A stretch of DNA of 15,956 nt from assembly GCA_964548165.1 (NCBI GenBank), contig CAZJQD010000064.1, positions 1-15,956 of the forward strand, given 5' to 3'. Positions 8,876-15,037 of the stretch are shown piece by piece (position 1 is the first letter of the stretch; the number at the start of each line of letters is the position of its first letter). Below the pieces are notes generated by a model. The model saw only the letters and a program-made list of their open reading frames with translations, ran no database searches and was not told where the DNA came from. This DNA is from CAZJQD01 sp964548165 [NCBI: uncultured bacterium] (GTDB lineage Bacteria > UBA8481). The position numbers and the translations under genes are program-made.

Positions 8876-8892
8876 CGGGCACAGAGAAGACC

Positions 8893-9120
8893 GTTCTAGC
8901 CTGATGTATTCACATAATTGAACCACAGAGACACAGAGACACGGAGAAAGTCCAGGTTCGAAATCAGAATGACTGATAATCGTGTGGACATATTAACCGG
9001 ACCAAATTGAGGGAATGCATCACAGGAGGAACAATGCAACTCCTCCGACTTTTAGCATGGTCTCCTCAGTGTCTCAGTGTCTCTGTGGTTCGTTCTTGCG
9101 AATACGCCGGGCTGGAGAAC
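8893..9120. repeat. Inverted-repeat intergenic element B with conserved outer ends
   Basis: This occupies nearly all of the 256-bp gap between the convergent stops of rodA and the hydrolase. The arms at 8920-8946 (GAACCACAGAGACACAGAGA...) and 9065-9091 (inverse) match at 25 of 27 positions. Outside them lies a second conserved module. On the left it is gttctagc (8893-8900), seven bases, ATTC (8908-8911), eight bases, arm. On the right, reading outward, it is arm, eight bases, GAAT (9100-9103), seven bases, GCT (9111-9113). Both ends read gtATTC/GAATac. The interior is AT-richer than the genes and includes a small hairpin (ggagga/tcctcc, about 9023-9045). There is no credible gene inside. It may act as a two-way terminator or 3'-end hairpin, or be a miniature mobile element. 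Confidence 0.85.
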
Positions 9121-9131
9121 TTCGCGAAGAT

Positions 9132-9791
9132 CTACTTGATCAGTTCGAGGATGCGCTTGAACTCGGGGGTGCCGGCTTCTTCGGTCAGCTCGAGGATGAG
9201 GGCCTCGCCGGTGGAGACGGTGACGCCGGCGGCGCGCAGGCGCGAGAGCGCGACATCGCGGTCCGCGGGGCGGCGGGAACTGACGGCATCGGCGGCGACG
9301 GAGACGGTGTAGCCTCGGACGAGGAGATCGAGCGCGGTCTGCGCCACGCAGACGTGGGTCTCGATCCCGGCCAGGAGCACGTGGGTGGGCTTGAGCGCAT
9401 CCAGCTCGCTGATGAAGGCCTTCTCTCCGACCGCCGAGAACGAGAGCTTCTCGATAACCCGGGCCCGTCCCATGTGCGGCTCCAGCGCGGCGTCCGTGCG
9501 CCCGAGCCCCTTGCGATACTGTTCCGTCACGATGACGGGAACATCCAGGATCTCGGCGGCGCGGAGGAGCTTGATGACGCCGTCGCGGAGCGCGGGGGCG
9601 GCATGCATGGAGGTCATGAGGCGTTCCTGGAGGTCGATGAGGACGAGGACGGTATGCCCGCGCGCGAGGATGGACGGGTGTCGCTTGACCAGCTGGATCT
9701 CCGTCCACCCGAGCGACTGGGCGGGTGCGGATGCCGGGACCTTCTGTTCGCTCGGCGGGAAGGGCATGCCGAGGCGGTCAGGCGTGGTCAT
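9132..9791 (-). CDS. Isochorismatase-family cysteine hydrolase
   Basis: A 219-residue cytoplasmic protein of the isochorismatase-like (YcaC/nicotinamidase) superfamily. The catalytic triad is visible: Asp53 in LVLIDLQERL, Lys115 in VIEKLSFSAV and Cys148 in GIETHVCVAQTALDL, with the usual cis-peptide region just before the Cys. The closest general type is the YcaC-like hydrolases of unknown substrate. About 45 residues precede the core, longer than is common. ATG at 9791 is supported by GGGAAAGG a few bases upstream; ATG at 9767 lacks one. It overlaps the preceding membrane-protein gene by 14 bp, so the two are probably translationally coupled. It is the last gene of a three-gene operon. Confidence 0.9.
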   Translation of the reverse strand: MTTPDRLGMPFPPSEQKVPASAPAQSLGWTEIQLVKRHPSILARGHTVLVLIDLQERLMTSMHAAPALRDGVIKLLRAAEILDVPVIVTEQYRKGLGRTDAALEPHMGRARVIEKLSFSAVGEKAFISELDALKPTHVLLAGIETHVCVAQTALDLLVRGYTVSVAADAVSSRRPADRDVALSRLRAAGVTVSTGEALILELTEEAGTPEFKRILELIK

Positions 9792-10584
9792 GAGAGCCTT
9801 TCCCAGGCGCGACGGCATCTTGGCCCGCGACATCATCGCGGCAGTGCCCGTTGCAGAAGTGAGCGCCGGCCGGGTTCGCGAGCAAGAGGGGGAAGAAGAT
9901 ATCCGAGGCGCAACAGGGGACGATGACGGCGGCAAAGACAATGACGAAGACCTCCGGGAGCCGGAAGGTCCAGTCGGTGAGACCGAAGCCGATGAGGTAG
10001 AGGATGGTGGCGCCGGTCGAGATGAGCACGTGGGCGGAATGAGAGAAGATCGAGATGCGCTGATCGGAGTAGGCGTCGGCGGCGACGAGGCCTGCCAGGA
10101 CACCGATGACGGCAAACGGCAGGACCAGCTGCGGGTGCTCGAACAGGCAGATGTGGAGCCCCATGTCCTTGCCCATCATCCAACCTCCCGCCCACGGGAA
10201 GACGATATCAGAGACCCCGCAGAATCCGACGGAGCCCACCAGGCCAGCGAAGACGGCCATCAGGAGACGCCGGTCGTAGCGCCAGAACATGGCCGTGGTG
10301 GCGGCGGCCGAGAGCAGGATGTGCATGGGGTGGAAGAGGTGGAAGAGCCGCTCCCAGGGGGACCGGGAGTCGGAAGCGGGCGCCTCCGCGCCGGTCGCGT
10401 GCGCGGCCGGACCGTGCGCATCGTGATCGTGAGCGCCCGCCGCAGGCGTCGTGGAACCGCTCGCAACTCCCGGCATCAGCTCGGTGAAGATCCCCAGGGC
10501 GAGAATGGCGATCACGACCGCGAGGATCGTGAACGGGAAGTGATGTTCGAACTCGTGAATGATGGTCTTGAGGCGCGTCGTCAA
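9778..10584 (-). CDS. His-rich multi-pass membrane protein with internal duplication, function unknown
   Basis: A 268-residue protein with about six membrane segments (roughly 16-36, 86-101, 106-133, 151-170, 184-203, 210-236). Between the first two is a loop with many His (AHDHDAHGPAAHATG, 51-65), and the tail contains HFCNGHCRDD and ends SHDHA. Two halves repeat: HPMHILLSAAAT (85-96) then FCGVSDIVFP (121-130), and HSAHVLISTGAT (182-193) then PCCASDIFFP (223-232). The repeated His, Cys and Asp within membrane regions suggest binding or transport of a metal ion. That is inference; I know of related unnamed membrane proteins but no assigned function. The start codon overlaps the stop of the upstream gene (ATGA), and its own stop overlaps the hydrolase start. 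Confidence 0.85.
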   Translation of the reverse strand: MTTRLKTIIHEFEHHFPFTILAVVIAILALGIFTELMPGVASGSTTPAAGAHDHDAHGPAAHATGAEAPASDSRSPWERLFHLFHPMHILLSAAATTAMFWRYDRRLLMAVFAGLVGSVGFCGVSDIVFPWAGGWMMGKDMGLHICLFEHPQLVLPFAVIGVLAGLVAADAYSDQRISIFSHSAHVLISTGATILYLIGFGLTDWTFRLPEVFVIVFAAVIVPCCASDIFFPLLLANPAGAHFCNGHCRDDVAGQDAVAPGKGSHDHA

Positions 10585-11126
10585 GCGGAGATCTCCAGGG
10601 AGAAGAATGCTCGTCCCACGATCCAGAGCGCGGCCTGGATCGTGAGCCAGAGGATGAGGGGGGGGAGGATGAGGTCGAGGAGGACCTTGCCCGGGGGCCT
10701 GCCGAGGTGGGCGGCAAGCACGCGGGCAAGGACGAAGGGCCAGCCGAGAACGAGGGCCTGGAGGAACCAGGGGCCGACAAGGGGAACGACGGCCGGCAGG
10801 AGAAAGAGGGAGGTGCCGAGGAAATACGCGTAGAGGGCCGGCAGCTGGTCGCGCTTGAGCTCGCTGACGAGCGCGAAGAGCAGGACCCAGATGAGGGTGA
10901 GGGCGCCGAGAAACACAGGGTAGCCGATCATCTTGCGGGGATCGAAGGTCTGGATCCCGAGGGCGAACGCCAGGATGAACTGGGCGCCGAGGAGCCGGAC
11001 GGCGGGGATGGCGTCCAGCCGCTCGCGCACCGCCTCCGTGGGACCCACGAGCACCGTGCGCGCCGTGACCAGGAGCTCGCGGATGAAGGCGTCGGGTTCG
11101 GACGTGATGGTGTTCGTGGTCTCCAT
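10581..11126 (-). CDS. Small integral membrane protein, function unknown
   Basis: A 181-residue protein. A soluble N-terminal ~40 residues (ELLVTARTVLVGPTEAVRERLD) is followed by four or five membrane helices. The pattern loosely recalls Yip1-domain proteins, but I would not assign it. It is the first gene of the minus-strand operon, four-base overlapped (ATGA) with the His-rich membrane protein, so the two may form a complex. The ATG at 11126 lies only 15 bases from a -10-like TATCAT, which implies a very short 5' leader. There is no Cys or His cluster. Confidence 0.8.
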   Translation of the reverse strand: METTNTITSEPDAFIRELLVTARTVLVGPTEAVRERLDAIPAVRLLGAQFILAFALGIQTFDPRKMIGYPVFLGALTLIWVLLFALVSELKRDQLPALYAYFLGTSLFLLPAVVPLVGPWFLQALVLGWPFVLARVLAAHLGRPPGKVLLDLILPPLILWLTIQAALWIVGRAFFSLEISA

Positions 11127-11140
11127 GAGGGATCAGACGC

Positions 11141-11147
11141 TATGATA
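11141..11147. promoter_or_regulatory. Symmetrical -10 box for two divergent genes
   Basis: The 32-bp gap between the membrane operon and the dehydrogenase contains TATGATA. Read on the plus strand it gives TATGAT, 12 bases before the dehydrogenase ATG. Read on the minus strand it gives TATCAT, 15 bases before the membrane-protein ATG. A near-symmetrical -10 element serving both directions is a known type of bidirectional promoter. No good -35 is visible on either side. Transcription starts about seven bases downstream would leave leaders of under ten bases. Confidence 0.5.
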
Positions 11148-11158
11148 CCACTCTCCTC

Positions 11159-12529
11159 ATGTCCACGCACAGCGACACGCACAGCGACACGCACGGCGAC
11201 CCGCACAGCGACACGCACAGCGACACGCACGGCGACCCGCACGGCGACTGCATCCCCGATCTCCTGGTGGTCGGCGGCGGCATCACGGGTGCCGCAGTGG
11301 CTCGCGACGCCGCGGGGCGCGGCTATCGTGTCGTCGTCTGCGAGCGAGCCGACCTGGGAAGCGGCACGACGTCCCGTTCGTCCCGGCTTGCGCACGGGGG
11401 GTTGCGCTATCTCGAGCACTATGCCTTCGCGATGGTGAAGGAGGCTCTTCGCGAGCGGGAGAGGCTCTTCGCGGCGGCACCCGCGCGCGCGCGCGCCGTC
11501 CGCTTCCGATTGCCGCTGGCATCGTCGCCCCGTGCGCCGTGGATGGTCGAGGCGGGCTTGAGGGTCTACGACGCGCTCGCGGGCGAGCGGACGTCGCGGC
11601 GGGAGGAGGGAGCGTTCACCTACAAGGACGGCGTCTGCGATCCCGAGCTCATCACCGCCGACCTCGCGGCGGACGCGGTGACGCGCGGCGCGACGATCCG
11701 CACCTACACGACGGTGACGTCCTGGGAGGGCGGGGCCGCCGTGACGAGCGCGGGCGACCGTATCCACCCCCGGGCCACGATCCTGGCCGCGGGTCCCTGG
11801 ACGGATCGCGTCCTCTGTGGATGGGGCATGGAGCTCCCGTCGCCGGTGCTGGCCGCGACCCGGGGCACGCACCTCTTCCTGGACGCGCCGATCGCCGAGC
11901 CGCATCTTCTGCAGGCCACGTCGGACGGGCGCGTCTTCTTTGCCGTGCCGTGGCTGGGCGGGACGCTCATCGGCACGACCGATCTCGACGAGACCGGGGA
12001 CCCGGCGCTCGTGCGCCCGCGCATCGAGGAGATCGAGTACCTGAGGGCGGCGGTGGCTCGCCACCTGCCGTCGCTCGCGGATGCGCCGCTACGCGGAGTC
12101 TGGACCGGGGTCCGCCCGCTGGTGCAGAGCGGTCGCACCGCGGGGGAGCGTTCGCGGTCCGAGGTCGTGATGCGGCACCCGCGCCGGAAGAGCCTGGTCC
12201 TGGTGGCCGGTGGCAAGCTGACGACGATGCGGCTGATGGCGGAGCGCGCCGTGAATCTCGTGGAGCGCGCGATCCTCGACCGGCCACCTCGGCCCTGGAC
12301 GGCGGGAGTGCCCCTGGCGACCGCCCCGGAAGCCTTCGCGGTGCAGCGCCTCTCCGACCTGCTCCTGCGGCGCAGTTACGCGGCCTTCGACGCGGATCGG
12401 AGCGCGGCGCGGCGCGTGGCGGAGGAGCATGCGCGCCGCGAAGGCTGGGACGAGGCGCGGCTGGAGAAGGAATGGGCGAGCTTCCTGAAGGAGGCCGGCG
12501 GCGACTTCGGCCTGGAGTTCCCGGGGTGA
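11159..12529 (+). CDS. FAD-dependent glycerol-3-phosphate dehydrogenase (GlpD-like)
   Basis: A 456-residue flavoprotein that should oxidise glycerol 3-phosphate to dihydroxyacetone phosphate and pass electrons to quinone at the membrane. The FAD-binding strand LLVVGGGITGAA carries GxGxxG (39-44). The family signatures TSRSSRLAHGGLRYLE, LAAGPWTD and TGVRPLVQSG are present, as is the short C-terminal helical domain (LSDLLLRRSYAAF; EGWDEARLEKEW). It is shorter than the ~500 residues usual for GlpD. Residues 4-30 are an unusual tail of seven HxDx tetrapeptides ahead of the fold. No other start codon fits between the tail and the first beta strand, so the tail is probably translated. There is no ribosome binding site, and a -10 box 12 bases upstream suggests a leaderless mRNA. 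The stop overlaps the queG start (GTGA). Confidence 0.88.
   Translation: MSTHSDTHSDTHGDPHSDTHSDTHGDPHGDCIPDLLVVGGGITGAAVARDAAGRGYRVVVCERADLGSGTTSRSSRLAHGGLRYLEHYAFAMVKEALRERERLFAAAPARARAVRFRLPLASSPRAPWMVEAGLRVYDALAGERTSRREEGAFTYKDGVCDPELITADLAADAVTRGATIRTYTTVTSWEGGAAVTSAGDRIHPRATILAAGPWTDRVLCGWGMELPSPVLAATRGTHLFLDAPIAEPHLLQATSDGRVFFAVPWLGGTLIGTTDLDETGDPALVRPRIEEIEYLRAAVARHLPSLADAPLRGVWTGVRPLVQSGRTAGERSRSEVVMRHPRRKSLVLVAGGKLTTMRLMAERAVNLVERAILDRPPRPWTAGVPLATAPEAFAVQRLSDLLLRRSYAAFDADRSAARRVAEEHARREGWDEARLEKEWASFLKEAGGDFGLEFPG
11168..11248 (+). repeat. 36-bp in-frame tandem duplication encoding (HxDx)7
   Basis: Bases 11168-11203 and 11204-11239 are identical 36-mers, and a partial third copy runs to about 11248. 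Each 36-mer is itself three 12-base units (cacagcgacacg twice, then cacggcgacccg). In the dehydrogenase frame it gives His at residues 4, 8, 12, 16, 20, 24 and 28, each followed two residues later by Asp. The exact identity of the copies suggests recent slippage or duplication. Confidence 0.95.
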
Positions 12530-13341
12530 GCGTGGACGTCGCGGCGGGAGCGGGCGTGGCCGCCGGTGCGGGTGAGTTCAAGAACGAGCTGCGTCGCAGG
12601 GCCTTGGACGCCGGATTCACGGACATCGGGTTTGCCAGGGCTCGGTCGCTGGATGAGGACGCCGCGCAGATGAAGGCCTGGCTGGCGGAGGACCGGCAGG
12701 GCGAGATGTCCTGGCTGGCCGATCGCCCGGAGCGTCGCTCGACGCTCTCCCCCTGGATCCGCACCGTCATCGTGACGACGACGGCCTATCCGCTCCTGGA
12801 GTGGAATCCGGGCGCGGACCGGTATGCCGCGTATGCCGAGGGCGAGGACTACCACAAGACGATGCGCGCGCGCTTGTTGCCGCTGGCGGACCTGATCCGT
12901 GCGCGTGGGGGACGGGCGCTACGCATGGTCGACACGGGTGCGATTTTCGAACGAGCCTGGGCGCGCGAGGCCGGGCTCGGATTCATCGGCCGCAACAGGA
13001 TGCTCATCGCCCGTCGCGGAGGTCCCGCCGTTCTCCTGGGCGTCCTCCTCACGGATCTCGACCTTCCACCCGACGAGCCGGGCACGGGCACGTGCGGGGA
13101 ATGCGTGCGTTGCCTCGAAGCCTGTCCCACAGACGCCCTGGACGATCGCGGGCTCGATGCCCGCCGGTGCATCTCCTACCTCACCATCGAGCTCAAGCGG
13201 CCGATGACCGAGGCCGAGCGGGCCGCGACGGGGACGTGGGTCTTCGGTTGCGACGAGTGCCTGGCGGCCTGCCCCTACACGGTGCGTGGACTCCCCGCGA
13301 TCCGCCCGGTGCACCGGGGCGCCACGCGCTTCGGGAAGTAG
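12526..13341 (+). CDS. queG: Epoxyqueuosine reductase QueG, short form
   Basis: A 271-residue cobalamin-dependent iron-sulfur enzyme that reduces epoxyqueuosine to queuosine in the tRNA wobble position. The catalytic region VDTGAIFERAWAREAGLGFIG is intact, with Asp136. Ligands for two 4Fe-4S clusters are present: Cys190, 193, 196 and 200 (CGECVRCLEACP), and Cys215 (RRCISYLTIELK) with Cys242, 245 and 249 (GCDECLAACP). The protein stops about 20 residues after the last Cys. Characterised QueG proteins run to 300-390 residues with a C-terminal extension, so it is short. No continuation is seen in another frame before mqnD. GTG at 12526 has GGAG at 12514-12517 and overlaps the dehydrogenase stop by four bases; GTG at 12532 is possible. 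Confidence 0.9.
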   Translation: MSVDVAAGAGVAAGAGEFKNELRRRALDAGFTDIGFARARSLDEDAAQMKAWLAEDRQGEMSWLADRPERRSTLSPWIRTVIVTTTAYPLLEWNPGADRYAAYAEGEDYHKTMRARLLPLADLIRARGGRALRMVDTGAIFERAWAREAGLGFIGRNRMLIARRGGPAVLLGVLLTDLDLPPDEPGTGTCGECVRCLEACPTDALDDRGLDARRCISYLTIELKRPMTEAERAATGTWVFGCDECLAACPYTVRGLPAIRPVHRGATRFGK

Positions 13342-13392
13342 GCTTCCTCCATCCTGCTTTTTCTCTTCCGCTTTCTATCGTAGGCTGGCGGG

Positions 13393-14199
13393 ATGGAATT
13401 GGTCATCGGTCACAGCCCGGATCCGGACGACGCCTTCATGTTCTACGCGATGACGCGCGGGAAGGTGGACACGTCGCCCTACACGTTTCGCGACCACCTG
13501 GAGGATATCCAGTCCCTGAACGAGCGGGCCACGCGGGGCGAGTTCGCGGTCTCGGCCGTCTCCCTGCACCAGTATCCGTACATCGCGGATCGCTATGCCC
13601 TGATGGCGTCGGGCGCCTCGATGGGCGACGGCTACGGCCCGATCGTGGTGGGCAGGACCTCCACGTTCGATCCCGGTGGCCGCGTGGCCCTGCCCGGCGC
13701 CCGGACTTCGGCCGCTCTCCTCTTTGCCCTGCGATTCGGTCGGCTGGCCCATGTCTCCCAGCAGGCCTTCGACGCGATCCCCCGGCTGGTCCTCGAGGGA
13801 GCCGTCGATTATGGCGTCCTGATCCACGAGGGCCAGCTGACCTACGCCGAGGAGGGGCTCCAGCTCGTCGAGGACCTCGGCGCGTGGTGGCAAGCCGAGA
13901 CCGGGCTCCCGACGCCCCTGGGCGTGAATGTCATCCGCCGCGACGTCGATGATCCCGAGCGCGTGAACGCGATCCTCAAGGCGAGCATCGCGTGGGGGTT
14001 GGAGCATCCGGACGAGGCGGTCGGCTACGCGATGAAATACGGCCGCGGGCTCGATCGGGAACGCGCCGACAAGTTCATTCGGATGTATGTCAACGACTAC
14101 ACCGTGGACCTGGGCGAACGCGGCCGCGCGGGCGTCCGGGAACTTCTCCGAAGAGGCTCCGCCGCCGGACTCATCCCCGAGGTCGCCCTGCCGTTCTAG
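13393..14199 (+). CDS. mqnD: MqnD-like menaquinone (futalosine pathway) protein
   Basis: A 268-residue protein of the MqnA/MqnD periplasmic-binding-protein-like fold. MqnD converts cyclic dehypoxanthine futalosine to 1,4-dihydroxy-6-naphthoate in the cytoplasm. The features seen are the N-terminal HSPDPDDAFMFYAM, DIQSLNERA, VSLHQYPYIADRYALMASGASMG, YGPIVV, and VLIHEGQLTY with His145, the position expected of the catalytic His. Classical MqnD begins SPCPNDTF; here Cys and Asn are replaced by Asp and Asp, a variant I associate with other phyla. There is no signal peptide, which argues against a transport binding protein. No other mqn gene is in the window. The start is ATG with a weak upstream site, 51 bp after queG. 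The stop lies in the outer end of repeat element C. Confidence 0.8.
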   Translation: MELVIGHSPDPDDAFMFYAMTRGKVDTSPYTFRDHLEDIQSLNERATRGEFAVSAVSLHQYPYIADRYALMASGASMGDGYGPIVVGRTSTFDPGGRVALPGARTSAALLFALRFGRLAHVSQQAFDAIPRLVLEGAVDYGVLIHEGQLTYAEEGLQLVEDLGAWWQAETGLPTPLGVNVIRRDVDDPERVNAILKASIAWGLEHPDEAVGYAMKYGRGLDRERADKFIRMYVNDYTVDLGERGRAGVRELLRRGSAAGLIPEVALPF

Positions 14200-14413
14200 C
14201 GCGGCTGATTCATGAATAGCACCGCCGAGACGCAGAGAACGCAGAGATAAGACAGGGCAAGCGCCGAAATTTTGTAACGAACAGTCATCCGATTCGAACG
14301 GAGAATTGACACCCGAGACGGGCTTGTTGCAAAGATGAAAAGGAACTCATTTTCTTCCTTGTCTCGGCGTTTTCGGCGTTCTCGGCGGTGAATGTCTGTG
14401 AATACGACGGGCT
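14193..14413. repeat. Inverted-repeat intergenic element C (CGCAGAGA type arms)
   Basis: This fills most of the 259-bp gap between convergent genes. The left arm at 14220-14251 (CACCGCCGAGACGCAGAGAA...) pairs with the right arm at 14358-14390 (inverse, ...CTCGGCGGTG) with some mismatches and one indel. The arms are a different subtype from A and B, yet the outer module is the one seen in B. On the left it is gttctagc (14193-14200), seven bases, ATTC (14208-14211). On the right it is GAATAC from 14400, with GCT at 14411-14413 seven bases after GAAT. The left end contains the mqnD stop codon. The ~105-bp interior is AT-richer than the genes, and no gene is seen in it. Confidence 0.8.
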
Positions 14414-14458
14414 ACCGCGGCGTAAGCGCGGAATCATGTCTCCGTGCACTCCGGTGCT

Positions 14459-15028
14459 TCAGACGGGCAGGGGATCGTAGAGGTATTTCTTGGTCTGGAG
14501 TTTCTTGCAGCGCTTGCAGGGCATGTTGACGGTGAAGCCCATGGTGCGCCAGTCCGGGGTGGCGCTGATCGTGATGTGATCCGTGGACTCGGGGCGGCCG
14601 CCGGCGCGCGGGAACTGGATCATGGCGGATTGCTGCTGGCCGCAGGCGCAGGTGAAGGTCAGCACGGCCGAGGCGCCGCCGAGGATCTCGACGCCTTCAT
14701 CCAGGGCATGGCTGAGCGTGGTGGGCACGTGGTGCGACTGGATGATACTGCGCCCACAGGCTCGCGCCGCGCGTTCGACCGCCTCCCGCGCGAGCGCCAC
14801 GTGCCTCACGGCCAGGATCAATCGCTCGCCCTCCAGCCATTCGGCCTCCTCCACCATGCGGCGCAGGCCGCGCTGGGCCTCCTCCAGCGGCGCCAGGGGG
14901 TAGCGGAAGCTGTGCTTGCCCCGGCTGAAGAAGAAGAGGAGGGCCAGGCCAGCCAAGAGGATTAACACAACGAGCCAGGAGGCGGCAAGGGCGCCGACAA
15001 GGACTTCGACCGAGAGGTGCTGTACCAC
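14459..15028 (-). CDS. Membrane-anchored protein with CxC/CxxC motifs, function unknown
   Basis: A 189-residue protein with one N-terminal membrane segment (about 7-34) and a short basic stretch after it. A helical region (about 47-95) is rich in Glu and Arg. The C-terminal domain has Cys127-x-Cys129 and Cys171-xx-Cys174, which together could form a zinc ribbon. I do not recognise the family. The start is GTG: an in-frame stop lies four codons upstream, and no ATG follows before residue 58. No ribosome binding site is evident. The neighbouring glycosyltransferase ends 9 bp upstream on the same strand, so the two are probably co-transcribed. Confidence 0.75.
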   Translation of the reverse strand: MVQHLSVEVLVGALAASWLVVLILLAGLALLFFFSRGKHSFRYPLAPLEEAQRGLRRMVEEAEWLEGERLILAVRHVALAREAVERAARACGRSIIQSHHVPTTLSHALDEGVEILGGASAVLTFTCACGQQQSAMIQFPRAGGRPESTDHITISATPDWRTMGFTVNMPCKRCKKLQTKKYLYDPLPV

Positions 15029-15037
15029 GGCGCCAGC

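Noticed and set aside
9007-9312. Plus-strand open frame with a good AGGAGG ahead of ATG at 9034
   Set aside because: It reads through the right arm of element B (giving CLSVSVVRS) and then antisense through the hydrolase. The peptide is a repeat artefact.
11168-11248. Possible CRISPR-like array
   Set aside because: The units are contiguous, with no spacers, and stay in frame inside a coding region. It is a coding tandem repeat.
10928-12064. Long minus-strand open frame opposite the dehydrogenase
   Set aside because: It is an antisense shadow: Arg/His-rich low-complexity translation, no domain, and it opposes a strongly supported gene. The high GC content makes such frames common here.
11539-12525. 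Upstream extension of the queG frame
   Set aside because: It overlaps the dehydrogenase in another frame and gives Gly/Arg-rich nonsense. QueG similarity begins only after the GTG at 12526.
14306-14334. TTGACA in the core of element C as a promoter
   Set aside because: No acceptable -10 follows at the right distance, and there is no gene downstream on that strand within the gap.
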